A DNA stretch of 64,000 nt from the NCBI GenBank assembly GCA_025924315.1, contig JAICIO010000018.1, positions 1 through 64,000 on the forward strand. Reading direction: 5' to 3'. The notes below the pieces were generated by a model that saw nothing but the letters and a program-made list of their open reading frames with translations, searched no databases and was not told the origin of the DNA. Position 1 is the stretch's first letter; each line of letters opens with the position of its first letter. Below, piece by piece: positions 52,375 through 61,522 of this stretch. The position numbers and the translations under genes were made by a program. The DNA comes from Phycisphaerae bacterium (GTDB lineage: Bacteria; Planctomycetota; Phycisphaerae; Tepidisphaerales; Tepidisphaeraceae).

Positions 52375-52553
52375 GCGGAGCGAAGGATCTCGAAATCAAG
52401 CGCGTCTTCGCATCCCGAGATCCTTCGCTGCGCTCAGAGCGTGTGATCTTTTCAGCGTGGCGAGGGCATCTTGCCCTCGCCAACGCGGCTGTAGCCGCAA
52501 ATGCGAGGGCGAGACGCCCTCGCCACGCAAAAGATCACACGCTCTCAGGATGA
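52366..52553. repeat. Composite D/C repeat
   Basis: Outer family D palindrome TCATCCTGAGCGGAGCG ... CAGGATGA. Its inner right side carries a 106-bp unit (52438-52543) with ends AGCGTGTGATCTTTT / AAAAGATCACACGCT, a family C core (52458-52526) and flanking CTCAG copies at 52433-52437 and 52544-52548. Confidence 0.85.
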
Positions 52554-52706
52554 CTTCACTTCGAGCGCATTCGTAGCGCCGCCAACTTGCTCGCGCGCCA
52601 CCGCACTGCACATCATTGCGAAGCCGCGCTCTCTTCGTAAAATCTTCCTTCGCGGAGGGATTTCAGGTCTTCATCTCACGTCTCATTCTCTCAAGGGAGT
52701 TCGACA

Positions 52707-53606
52707 ATGCGCATGTGTTCCGCCCGAATCCTTTTTGCCGTGGCTGTTGTTTCACTTCTTTCACTCGCGGGATGTAGTAAATCGGATTCGAATACGGCGG
52801 CGTCTTCATCCGGTGGCGCGTCGCCTTCAGCGAGTGCGGGTGCAAACACGTCTTCCGGCCCGAAGGCCGGATATGCGACCGGGAAAATACTTCAGCAAAA
52901 TGGAAAGCCGATCGATGTGCCGGGTGCGAAAATCACCATCGATCTCAACGGCGTCAGCAGCAAGGGCGGCGAGAAGGTGAACTACACGCCGAAGGTCAAC
53001 GCCGACGGTTCGTACGAACAGAAACTCGCCGACGGCGCCTATCGCTTCAACGGCGCCTGGATGTACGTGCCCTTCGACGGCAAGCAGTTCCGCTTCGATT
53101 TCGAACCTGTCGGCGACGATAAATCCGATCGCGATTCGGACAACGGCATCGTGCAGGATTATGTGTGGAAGCTGACCGGCGTGCGGCCGGGACACGAAAG
53201 CGACCCCGCGAACTTCACCAACTGGTACGGCGTCAGCGTCAACATGCAGTTTCAATCCTATCGCAACGACATCAAGAAGAGCGTGTCAAAACCGCCGGCG
53301 GGCACGAAGTGCGTCTTCACGCTCACGCCCGTCGGCAAACTCATCGACGGAACCGACGGCAAGCCGCTGACGTTCGAGCGCGAGTTCGATCCGCAACTCA
53401 GCGGCCTGAAGAACGGCAACCTGGAGAATATTCCGCTCGGCGTTTACACCGTGAAAGGCGAGGAGGTCCGCGCCGACGGCACGAAAAAACCGCTGCTCAT
53501 TCAGCAGGCGTTCGCTAAGTTCGGTGAATCAACCGAAGTGCATTTCTCCCCCGCGAACAGCTCAACCGCCTGGCCGGTGAACGTCGGTTTTACGCGGGAG
53601 GAGTAG
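52707..53606 (+). CDS. Lipoprotein with a transthyretin-like domain
   Basis: 299 residues, start supported by AAGGGAG. The lipobox is SLAGC with Cys23, followed by a Ser/Gly/Ala linker. Then KAGYATGKILQQNGKPIDVPGAKITI and GSYEQKLADGAYRFNGAWMYVPFDG suggest a carboxypeptidase-regulatory or transthyretin-like sandwich (about 50-150). The second half is strand-rich and unassigned. Probably surface-exposed. Confidence 0.78.
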   Translation: MRMCSARILFAVAVVSLLSLAGCSKSDSNTAASSSGGASPSASAGANTSSGPKAGYATGKILQQNGKPIDVPGAKITIDLNGVSSKGGEKVNYTPKVNADGSYEQKLADGAYRFNGAWMYVPFDGKQFRFDFEPVGDDKSDRDSDNGIVQDYVWKLTGVRPGHESDPANFTNWYGVSVNMQFQSYRNDIKKSVSKPPAGTKCVFTLTPVGKLIDGTDGKPLTFEREFDPQLSGLKNGNLENIPLGVYTVKGEEVRADGTKKPLLIQQAFAKFGESTEVHFSPANSSTAWPVNVGFTREE

Positions 53607-53619
53607 GTATCACGCGAGA

Positions 53620-53702
53620 AACCCGCGGAGCTTCGCTCCGCCGCTAAATATTCAAACAGCGTCTGCGCCATTATTTAGCGGCGGAGCGCAGCTCCGCGGG
53701 TT
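53620..53702. repeat. Family G-like palindrome
   Basis: AACCCGCGGAGCTTCGCTCCG with CCGCTAAATA, then TATTTAGCGG and CTCCGCGGGTT. Close relative of 49902-49993. Confidence 0.85.
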
Positions 53703-53778
53703 CGACCTCACGGCGCCGCCCAAACGTGAATCGCCGCCCCGTTTGCATTAAAACGAGCGACGTTCAGCGGAGGCGATG

Positions 53779-54759
53779 ATGTCGCAAATCACTCGACGAA
53801 CCGTAATTCGTGCCGCCGTGGCCACGGGCGTGGGGGCGGCGGTGGGCGGCGTGCCGACGGTTGCGCAAGCGGATGGGCTTGTCGTCGCGCCGGCGAAACC
53901 GAGTGCATTGCGGTTCGCGCATCTCACCGACATGCACATCACCGAGAAAGACCGCGGCGATCGGGGGTACGCGCTGGCGTTGCGATCCCTCGACCAATAT
54001 CAGCCCGCGTTCATCATCACCGGCGGGGATCACGTGATGGATGCTTCGGGGCAAATCAAACATCAGGTGGTCGCCTGGTACGACATGTACGAGAAAGTGC
54101 TGGCGCAGAACACCAAGCTGCCGGTCTACCCGTGCATCGGAAATCACGACGTGTACGGCTGGACGACGAAGGAGGCATCGTCAAACGATCCGGAGTTCGG
54201 CAAACAGATGGCGCTCGATCGCCTCAGGCTCAAGCAGCGCTTCTACTCCTTCGATCACAGCGGATGGCACTTCATCATTCTCGACAACATCCAGCGCCGC
54301 GAGCCGTCGTATTACGGCGATCTCGATCCGGAGCAATTCGAGTGGCTGAAGGCGGACCTCGCGCGCAACAAGCTGCCTACCGTCGTCGTCACGCACATTC
54401 CGCTCATGTCGATCTCCAGCATGTTCGACGGCGGACGCGGACCGAAAGGCAACGGCTTCATCTACGAGACGAGCGACGCGAACATGCACCACAACGTTCG
54501 CCCGCTGGTGAAACTCCTTGCCGCCAATCACGTCAAGCTCGCCCTTTCCGGCCACATGCATCAGGTCGATCAGGTCGAGTACCTGGGCATCACCTTCTGC
54601 TGCAATGGCGCCGTCTGCGGAAACTGGTGGAAAGGCCCGCACCTCGAGTTCGCCGAAGGCTACGGCATCGTCGATCTGTATCCCAACGGCACGTTCGAGA
54701 ATCGCTACGTGACCTACGGCTGGAAAGCGCCGAATCCCACAACGAAGTCGGGCGCGTGA
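53779..54759 (+). CDS. Tat-exported metallophosphoesterase
   Basis: 326 residues from ATG 53779 (GGAGG five bases upstream). Twin-arginine signal TRRTVIRAAVATGVGAAVG. Calcineurin-like core with all metal motifs: HLTDMHI near 45, GGDHVMD near 78, CIGNHDVYG near 118, VVTHIPL near 207, SGHMHQVD near 261. Acts in the periplasm on phosphate esters or nucleotides. It depends on TatC, encoded at 33445. Confidence 0.9.
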   Translation: MSQITRRTVIRAAVATGVGAAVGGVPTVAQADGLVVAPAKPSALRFAHLTDMHITEKDRGDRGYALALRSLDQYQPAFIITGGDHVMDASGQIKHQVVAWYDMYEKVLAQNTKLPVYPCIGNHDVYGWTTKEASSNDPEFGKQMALDRLRLKQRFYSFDHSGWHFIILDNIQRREPSYYGDLDPEQFEWLKADLARNKLPTVVVTHIPLMSISSMFDGGRGPKGNGFIYETSDANMHHNVRPLVKLLAANHVKLALSGHMHQVDQVEYLGITFCCNGAVCGNWWKGPHLEFAEGYGIVDLYPNGTFENRYVTYGWKAPNPTTKSGA

Positions 54760-54783
54760 ATTTTACCTGAAATGCGCCGGCGA

Positions 54784-55386
54784 TTATTCGTCGGGTGAGG
54801 GCGGTGGGAATTCGACACCGGCGTAAATCTCGGTCATCGGCAAATCGATCTCCACGGATCGGAGGCGAATAGTCGATTCGATTCCAAAGTACGGAGTCAT
54901 CAGCCAGGCGCCATCGGCCTGGCGGAAAAACGTTTCGATCGACGGTCGTTCCTGAGAGACGAGCACGTATTCTTGTAGCGACGACAGTTCCCGATAGCGA
55001 CGGAACTTTTCGCCGCGATCGTGCAGCTCCGTACTCGGTGAGAGCACCTCGATCACCAGTCGCGGATTCGTGACGGTTTCATTCCGATCATCGCGCGGAT
55101 CAAATTCTGGCTTGCCGCAGATCACGGGGATGTCGGGGTACATGAACCGCGTGTCGCGCGGAATGCCGACCCGCAAATTGCTCTCGAGAACACGGCATGG
55201 CTTGCCCTTCAAACCGTTGCCCAATTCACGCACCGCGTTCGCGATGACGAGACTATGGTTGTACGTCCCACCTGCCATCGCAACGATTTCGCCATCGATA
55301 TACTCCAGCCGCTCGCTCGAATCGCGATCGATCCGAAGATATTCATCGATCGTCTGATAGCGAGGTTTTTCAACCGGCATCGACAT
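54784..55386 (-). CDS. Uma2-family (DUF820) putative endonuclease
   Basis: 200 residues from ATG 55386. The PD-(D/E)XK-like core is visible: YIDGEIVAMAGGTYNHSLVIANAVREL, FMYPDIPVICGK and TNPRLVIEVLSPSTELHDRGEKFRRYREL. Such genes are abundant in Cyanobacteria, Planctomycetes and Chloroflexi, and the function is unknown. TATACT (55395-55400, minus strand) lies 8 bases before the ATG and no ribosome binding site is present, so the message may be leaderless. Confidence 0.9.
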   Translation of the reverse strand: MSMPVEKPRYQTIDEYLRIDRDSSERLEYIDGEIVAMAGGTYNHSLVIANAVRELGNGLKGKPCRVLESNLRVGIPRDTRFMYPDIPVICGKPEFDPRDDRNETVTNPRLVIEVLSPSTELHDRGEKFRRYRELSSLQEYVLVSQERPSIETFFRQADGAWLMTPYFGIESTIRLRSVEIDLPMTEIYAGVEFPPPSPDE

Positions 55387-55394
55387 GTGTGATG

Positions 55395-55400
55395 AGTATA
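55395..55400 (-). promoter_or_regulatory. -10 element of the Uma2 gene
   Basis: TATACT on the minus strand, 8 bases before ATG at 55386. No convincing -35. Confidence 0.5.
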
Positions 55401-55404
55401 CCAC

Positions 55405-55896
55405 AAGCCAACTGCTCGATCTTTGCGACCATTAGTGGCCCGCCACGAACATCCCACCGTCTGCAATTCCTGGAGGCGCGATCGAATTTTCACGGATTCG
55501 CTATTTTCGCCGCGGGCGGTGACGGGACGGATTTCTGCAAGTCGTCATCGGTGAACTATGGCGCGATCGCGGTGCCCGCGGCAGCGGTCAGTTCACCGAC
55601 TTCCGGAACCGTGAGTTCGACAACGTTCAGCACGAGTTCCTCGCTCGCGGACCAGGTCCTGCAACCGGCGAGCGGTTCGGTCCTCGCCTGAGATTTAATC
55701 TAGGTAGACAGGAACGACACGGAGCCCCGCTCGTCGCCGGCTCCGTTCTTTTTTGCGCCGAAAGAATTGCGCACAATGGCCGAACGTGTGCTAAATTCCT
55801 TGCATCTTGAATAAGTAGTTTTACGGAATAATCACCTCTTGAATGCGTTTTCCAGATCGAACTGCTTGTGAGCGTCATGTCAAGGAGTTGCTAACC
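55405..55896 (+). other. Gap with an ORF remnant and a terminator
   Basis: About 490 bases without a convincing gene. The plus strand is open to 55691 and codes for a Ser/Thr-rich end (GTVSSTTFSTSSSLADQV) with normal codon bias, but the frame starts inside the Uma2 gene and no start is plausible. The terminator at 55720-55755 implies that something upstream is transcribed on this strand. It might be a gene remnant or a small secreted peptide with a non-ATG start. Confidence 0.35.
55720..55755 (+). terminator. Rho-independent terminator
   Basis: ACGGAGCC / GGCTCCGT stem, followed by TCTTTTTTG. Confidence 0.85.
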
Positions 55897-57330
55897 ATGG
55901 CCAGATTGCCGAATTACGACCCTGCGGAGCACATGATTCCCCTCGAACAGCTGGCGATGACCCGCCGGGAAATGCTGCGGAAAAGCGGCATGGGGATGGG
56001 TGCTCTTTCGCTGGGCATGCTGCTCGGCTCGACACTGAAGGGCTCGACCGCGCAGGCGGCTGAGGTGGTGCAGCAGGCTCTGAAGGCAAGTCCTTTGGCT
56101 CCCAAGCATCCGCCGCTGCCCTGCAAGGCGCAACACGTGATTCACATTTTTGCGGGCGGCGCGCCGTCGCACGTCGATACGTTCGATCCGAAGCCGACTC
56201 TCGCAAGATTTGAAGACAAGACCCTGCCAGGCCTCACGGGCGTAGCGTTTCCTTCGCCGTTCAAGTTCAGCAAATACGGCAAGGCGGGCATTGAAGTCAG
56301 TGAAGTGTTCTCGAAGCTCGGCGAATGCGTCGACGACATGTGCATCATCCGCTCGATGTGGACCGACGTCCCCGCGCACGATCCCGCGTCGCGGTTCATG
56401 CACACTGGCTCGCTCCAGCTTCCCAAGCCCTCGCTCGGCTCCTGGGTGCTGTACGGGCTCGGGACCGAAAACCAGAACATGCCCGGTTTCATCGCGCTGG
56501 GTGGCAAAGAGGAGTATCGCCAGGCGGCGTTCCTGCCCAGCCTCTACCAGGGCGCGGAAGTCAACTACAACTCGAAGCTTCCGCTCAATCAGATTCTGCT
56601 GAACATCAAGAGCTCGTTCGCGAAGGAAGATGACCAGCGGCGGCAGTTGGATCTCGCGCACAAGCTCGACGCGATGTACAGCCAGAAGCTGCAGAAGGAA
56701 GAACAGCTCGACGCGCGCATCGAATCGTTCGAGATGGCCTTCCGCATGCAGACCGAAGCGACGGATGCGTTCGACATCACCAAAGAACCGCAGAACGTTC
56801 GCGATCTTTATGGAAGCGGCGAGAACGGCGCGAAGCTGCTCGTCGCGCGAAGACTTGTCGAACGCGGCGTGCGGTTCGTGCAGGTGTTCACCGGCGGATG
56901 GGATCATCACTCGAATCTCGAAGTGAACCTCCGCAAGCGCGCCGAAGACATCGATCAGGCCGCCGCGGGGTTGCTGAAGGATCTCAAGCAGCGCGGCTTG
57001 CTAGACAAGACGCTGGTGATCTGGGGCGGTGAGTTCGGCCGAACCGTGACGCGCGACGGCGGTGGATCGACCAGCCCCGGCCGCGATCACAACGGCCGCG
57101 GGTTCTGCACCTGGATGGCCGGCGGCGGCGTAAAGGGCGGGACCACCTACGGCGCAACCGATGATTTCGGCGATCGCGCGGTCGAGAATCGCGTTCACGT
57201 GCACGACCTGCATGCGACGATTCTCGCCCTGCTCGGCTTCGATCACACGAAGCTGACCTATCGCTACAACGGCCGCGATTTCCGATTGACCGACAACTAC
57301 GGGAACGTCGTCAAAGACATCATCGCGTGA
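55897..57330 (+). CDS. DUF1501 protein with Tat signal
   Basis: 477 residues from ATG 55897 (AAGGAG upstream); the reading from 55843 is not supported. TRREMLRKSGMGMGALSLGMLLG is a twin-arginine signal. The sulfatase-like DUF1501 marks are VIHIFAGGAPSHVDTFDPKP, HDPASRFMHTGS, FVQVFTGGWDHHSNLE and WGGEFGRTV. Usually paired with DUF1549/DUF1553 cytochrome proteins in Planctomycetes, as here 115 bases downstream, though mostly in the reverse order. Likely acts on sulfated or other polysaccharides in the periplasm. Confidence 0.92.
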   Translation: MARLPNYDPAEHMIPLEQLAMTRREMLRKSGMGMGALSLGMLLGSTLKGSTAQAAEVVQQALKASPLAPKHPPLPCKAQHVIHIFAGGAPSHVDTFDPKPTLARFEDKTLPGLTGVAFPSPFKFSKYGKAGIEVSEVFSKLGECVDDMCIIRSMWTDVPAHDPASRFMHTGSLQLPKPSLGSWVLYGLGTENQNMPGFIALGGKEEYRQAAFLPSLYQGAEVNYNSKLPLNQILLNIKSSFAKEDDQRRQLDLAHKLDAMYSQKLQKEEQLDARIESFEMAFRMQTEATDAFDITKEPQNVRDLYGSGENGAKLLVARRLVERGVRFVQVFTGGWDHHSNLEVNLRKRAEDIDQAAAGLLKDLKQRGLLDKTLVIWGGEFGRTVTRDGGGSTSPGRDHNGRGFCTWMAGGGVKGGTTYGATDDFGDRAVENRVHVHDLHATILALLGFDHTKLTYRYNGRDFRLTDNYGNVVKDIIA

Positions 57331-57332
57331 GG

Positions 57333-57424
57333 ATTTGCCACCGATGGGGCACCGATTCACACCGATGAAAAAAGAATGATTGAATGTCTTTATCGGTGTC
57401 CATCGGTGCCCCATCGGTGGCTAA
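57333..57424. repeat. Family F cluster between DUF1501 and DUF1549/1553
   Basis: GCCACCGATGGGGCACCGATTC is mirrored by GGTGCCCCATCGGTGGC, and both arms repeat in 10-11 base steps. Confidence 0.8.
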
Positions 57425-57445
57425 AAATGAATTGCTCGACCCGAG

Positions 57446-60400
57446 ATGAGAACGTACATGAATAATCGATTCGCGATTTTATTTGTGTCAACCGCTTTCG
57501 CGATCGTCGCGCCGTCAAGTCATGCGCAGATCTCAGCAACTCCCACAACGAAACCTGCGTCGGTGGCAAACGTTTCAGCCCCGCCGACGCAGCTGACTCA
57601 GCAGCAAACCGATTTCTTCGAAACCAAAATCCGGCCGATCTTCGTCGCCAATTGCTACGAATGTCACAGTCTGCAGGAGCACAAATCCAAGGGCGGGTTG
57701 CTCCTCGACACGCGCGATGGTTGGATGAAAGGCGGAAAGCACGGGCAGGAAATCATCCCCGGCGATCCGGACAAGAGCTTCCTCATCAAGGCGATCAACT
57801 ATCACGTTCCCGATTTCGAGATGCCGCCGGATGACAAGCTCAAGGACGAAGAGATCGGGCTCCTCACGCAATGGGTGAAGATGGGCGCGCCCGATCCGCG
57901 GGTCACCACCACCAGCAAGCTGACCGGCCTTAACGACAAAGCTCGCGCGCACTGGTCGTATCAACCCGTGAAGAATCCGCCGGTGCCGAAGGTGTCCAGC
58001 CCGGGCTGGGTGAAGACGCCGATCGACAACTTCATCCTCGCCAAGCTCGAAGAGAAAGGGATGCATCCCGCGAAGCCCGCTTCGCGCGAGACGCTCATCC
58101 GCCGCGCAACGTACGACCTGATCGGCCTCCCGCCGACGCCCGAAGAAGTCGCGGACTTCGTGCACGATCCCTCGCCCAACGCCTTCGAAAAAGTCGTCGA
58201 TCGCCTGCTCGCCTCGCCCCACTACGGCGAGCGCTGGGGCCGCTTCTGGCTCGATACCGCGCGCTATAGCGACACCACCGGCTCGGAGGAAAAGAAAGGC
58301 GAATATCGCTATCCCTTCGCTTGGACTTACCGCGATTGGGTCATCAACGCCTTCAACGCCAACCTGCCCTACGACAAGTTCCTGAAGGAACAGATCGCCG
58401 CCGACTTGATGCCGGACACGAAGAGCGATCCGTCGCAGCTCGCCGCCCTCGGATTCCTCACCGTCGGCAAGCGTTTTCAGAATCCCAACGACACGATCGA
58501 TGAGCGCATTGACGCGGTGTGCAAAGGCACGATGGCCCTCACGGTATCGTGCGCGCGCTGCCACGATCACAAGTTCGATCCGATTCCGCAGGCGGACTAC
58601 TACTCACTTCACGGCGTTTTCGCGAGCACCGAAGAACCGCTCGCCAAACCGATCATCTCGCAGGATCTGTCGAGCCCGGAGTATTTCGAATTCGCCAAGA
58701 AGCTCGCGGCGCTCGAGCAGAAGGATAAGGACCTCTACTACGACCTGATCAAGGAAAAGTCTGAGGAGTTCCGGAAGAATCCGAAGGAGTATCTGCTCGT
58801 CGTCATGCTCGGCGGGAAAAATCGCGATGCCGATTCGATCAATCGGAAGAACGACATCATCAAGAAGTATGATCTGGACCGCGACGTCTATCAGACGGTC
58901 GGGATCAACCTTCGCCGCAGCATCTCCGTGTTCGCGCCGCTCTACCGCTTCGCGAATCTTCCGAAGGACAAGTTTGCGGAGGCCGCCAAGCCGGTCCTCG
59001 CGCAGGTGATTGCGAATCGGAACGGCAAGCTCAATCCGCTCGTCGTGAAAGCCTTCGCGGCGCTTCCGCCGGACTCGCTCAAGACCATCGACGACGTCGT
59101 CGACGTTTACGGCAAGCTCTACACGAGCATCGACAAACAGGCGAGCGATTATCTCGAAGCCGCCCGCCATGCGACCGGCACCGAAGTCCCCGGTTACGAT
59201 TCAGACCTTGTCGAGGTCATCGACTTCCCGAACAAGATCGAGCTCGCGCCCGCCCTCACGACGGATCACTTGACCGAGATCGCGCCAACGCTCCCGGTCG
59301 TCAACCGCAACGGCTACAACAAGCTTTGCCTCGGCGAGATCAACGACCTGATGCTGACCGATCCCGGCGCGCCGGCCCGCGCGATGGTCGTCGAAGATGC
59401 ACCCAAGCCGCACAACTCGCCGATCCTCATCCGCGGCGATGCCCAGAACCGCGGCCCGATCGTTCCGCGCCGGTTCCTTGAAATCCTCTCGCCGAAGAAT
59501 CGCAAGAACTTCACCGAAGGCAGCGGACGGCTCGAGCTCGCCCAGGACATCGCCGACGGGAAAAATCCGCTGACTGCGCGCGTCGCGATCAACCGGATCT
59601 GGATGCATCACTTCGGCCAGGCGTTCGTCCGCACGCCGGATGATCTCGGCGTGCAGTGCGAAGATCCGAGCCACCCGGAGCTGCTCGATTACCTCGCCAC
59701 GCGCTTCGTCGAGAGCGGCTGGGACATTAAGGCGATGCACAAGCTCATCATGATGTCCGCCGTCTACCAGGAGAGCAGCGAAACGTACGCCGCCTACGAG
59801 AATCAGGATCCCGACAACCGTCTGCTCTGGCGCGCCAACCTCCGCAAGCTCGACTTCGAAGCCGTGCGCGATTCGATGCTCGTCTATTCGGGCGAGCTCG
59901 ACGACACGATCGGTGGAAAGCCGGTCAATCTCACCGACGAACCCTATAGCGATCGCCGCAGCGTCTACGGCTACATCGATCGCGGCAAGGTTCCCGAGCT
60001 GATGTCGCAGTTCGACTTCGCCGACCCGGACATGGCCAACAGCAAGCGCACCAGCACGATCGTTCCGCAGCAGGCGCTTTTCTACATGAACAGCCCAATG
60101 GCGATTAACGTCGTGCGAAAAGTCACGCAGCTGCCGGATTTCGTGAACGCCACCAACGCAAGCGATCGTGTGAAAGCGCTCTACACGGTTCTCTTCCAGC
60201 GCGCCCCGCAGCCGCAGGAAATCCAGTTCGCCAAGGAGTTCCTGAAGTCCGCAGGATTAACGAACGTCGACAGCAATCGCCCCACAACGCAACCGAGCCT
60301 CGCGGTTCAGAAACAGCGCGAGCGTCAGCAGAAGATCGAAGAGGCGATGCTCGAAAAGCAGAAGGAGCGCTACCAGAAGATCACAGAACAACAACGACGC

Positions 60401-60520
60401 AACCCCCGCGCCACGATCCGCAACCCCGACGGCGATTTCGTCCTGCGCCGCCAGCTCACCCCATGGGAGCAATACGCCCAGGCGCTGCTGTTCACGAACG
60501 AAATCGCGTATGTGAATTGA
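57446..60520 (+). CDS. PSCyt1-DUF1549-DUF1553 secreted cytochrome protein
   Basis: 1,024 residues with signal peptide (FAILFVSTAFAIVAPSSHAQ); an ATG 12 bases downstream is an alternative start. Order: PSCyt1 heme-binding domain with NCYECHSLQEHKSKGGLLLD (CxxCH near 70); DUF1549 from PIDNFILAKLEEKGMHP near 188, including a second CxxCH in SCARCHDHKFDPIP near 370; DUF1553 from about 680 (LELAQDIADGKNPLTARVAINRIWMHHFG). These proteins pair with DUF1501 proteins and are thought to oxidise polysaccharide components in the periplasm. An Arg/Gln/Glu-rich coil lies near 950-985. Confidence 0.93.
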   Translation: MRTYMNNRFAILFVSTAFAIVAPSSHAQISATPTTKPASVANVSAPPTQLTQQQTDFFETKIRPIFVANCYECHSLQEHKSKGGLLLDTRDGWMKGGKHGQEIIPGDPDKSFLIKAINYHVPDFEMPPDDKLKDEEIGLLTQWVKMGAPDPRVTTTSKLTGLNDKARAHWSYQPVKNPPVPKVSSPGWVKTPIDNFILAKLEEKGMHPAKPASRETLIRRATYDLIGLPPTPEEVADFVHDPSPNAFEKVVDRLLASPHYGERWGRFWLDTARYSDTTGSEEKKGEYRYPFAWTYRDWVINAFNANLPYDKFLKEQIAADLMPDTKSDPSQLAALGFLTVGKRFQNPNDTIDERIDAVCKGTMALTVSCARCHDHKFDPIPQADYYSLHGVFASTEEPLAKPIISQDLSSPEYFEFAKKLAALEQKDKDLYYDLIKEKSEEFRKNPKEYLLVVMLGGKNRDADSINRKNDIIKKYDLDRDVYQTVGINLRRSISVFAPLYRFANLPKDKFAEAAKPVLAQVIANRNGKLNPLVVKAFAALPPDSLKTIDDVVDVYGKLYTSIDKQASDYLEAARHATGTEVPGYDSDLVEVIDFPNKIELAPALTTDHLTEIAPTLPVVNRNGYNKLCLGEINDLMLTDPGAPARAMVVEDAPKPHNSPILIRGDAQNRGPIVPRRFLEILSPKNRKNFTEGSGRLELAQDIADGKNPLTARVAINRIWMHHFGQAFVRTPDDLGVQCEDPSHPELLDYLATRFVESGWDIKAMHKLIMMSAVYQESSETYAAYENQDPDNRLLWRANLRKLDFEAVRDSMLVYSGELDDTIGGKPVNLTDEPYSDRRSVYGYIDRGKVPELMSQFDFADPDMANSKRTSTIVPQQALFYMNSPMAINVVRKVTQLPDFVNATNASDRVKALYTVLFQRAPQPQEIQFAKEFLKSAGLTNVDSNRPTTQPSLAVQKQRERQQKIEEAMLEKQKERYQKITEQQRRNPRATIRNPDGDFVLRRQLTPWEQYAQALLFTNEIAYVN

Positions 60521-60648
60521 GCTAACGCGCAGACGCGCCGCTCGCCCTCAATCCCCTCTTCCGGCGTACCGAGAGAGGGTGTCATCGCGGACTCGCATCT
60601 TCGAATGTAAAATAAATGGATCCTTTCGCTTCATGGATGGAGCACTGA

Positions 60649-61455
60649 ATGATCCGACTCAAATCCGTCGCCCTTCTCGCGATCGTTGGAGTGATTGCAG
60701 GGTGCCACGAGACGATCTCCCAAACTCCGACGCACGCGCACACGCTGACCGACCCGCAGGTGACCGCCCGCGCCGCCGATGCACTCCGCGCCGCCGACCT
60801 CGTCACACAAGATATTCCACAAACGCTCGCGGGGATCGACTTGGCGATTCGCATCGTTCAATTCAACTTGCAGCACGCCGAAGACACCGGCTTTAAAGGA
60901 ACGCAAACTCGCGTGATCGAAGGCAAACCTTCAATCTTGGAACTAGACACGGAGCAAGGGGCAATCGAGAAGACCGGACGCCATCTCGATGTCGCCATCT
61001 CCGGCGACGGATTCTTCGGCCTCAAGAGCAGAGGGTGCGAGGTTTACACGCGTAACGGAAATTTCTTCGTGAATCAGGAAGGCAAACTTGTTTCGAGCAG
61101 CGGACACCTCCTTCGGCCCGGAATCGAAATCCCTCACGGCGCAACCGGACCTTGGATCTCGGAAGACGGCGACGTGATCTGCATTAAGCCCGGCAGCACA
61201 CTCAAATCCGCCGTCGGCCGCATTCAGATTTATCGGTTCCGAAACCCCGCCGGACTCGCGCTCAACGACGAAGGGTTGTTCATCCAGACCGACGCCTCAG
61301 GCATTCCAATCGAAGCGTCACGCGACGATTCGCACACCGGCGCACTGCTTCAAGATTTCCTCGAAGCGAGCAATGTGAACGTCTACCAGCAAAGGCTGAG
61401 GCTCAAGCTCCTCGAAACATGGCGTAGAGAGATCCTCCGGGCGATGCCGCATTAG
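60649..61455 (+). CDS. FlgG-like lipoprotein
   Basis: 268 residues. The signal peptide ends in the lipobox VIAGC (Cys19). Residues about 100-250 align with the flagellar distal rod/hook family FlgG: LDVAISGDGFFGLKSRG, YTRNGNFFVNQEGKLVSSSGHLLRP, GRIQIYRFRNPAGLALNDEGLF, LLQDFLEASNVNVYQQ. The N-terminal coil of flagellar rods is replaced by a different helix ([25 protein letters not shown]). No flagellar genes are nearby. A membrane-anchored FlgG homologue is unusual. Confidence 0.8.
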   Translation: MIRLKSVALLAIVGVIAGCHETISQTPTHAHTLTDPQVTARAADALRAADLVTQDIPQTLAGIDLAIRIVQFNLQHAEDTGFKGTQTRVIEGKPSILELDTEQGAIEKTGRHLDVAISGDGFFGLKSRGCEVYTRNGNFFVNQEGKLVSSSGHLLRPGIEIPHGATGPWISEDGDVICIKPGSTLKSAVGRIQIYRFRNPAGLALNDEGLFIQTDASGIPIEASRDDSHTGALLQDFLEASNVNVYQQRLRLKLLETWRREILRAMPH

Positions 61456-61522
61456 CGAATCTGCTTGATTGTTCGTATTTTGTTTGGTACGCTCTACTGC
61501 GGCACATCTTCGGGGAGAAAAC

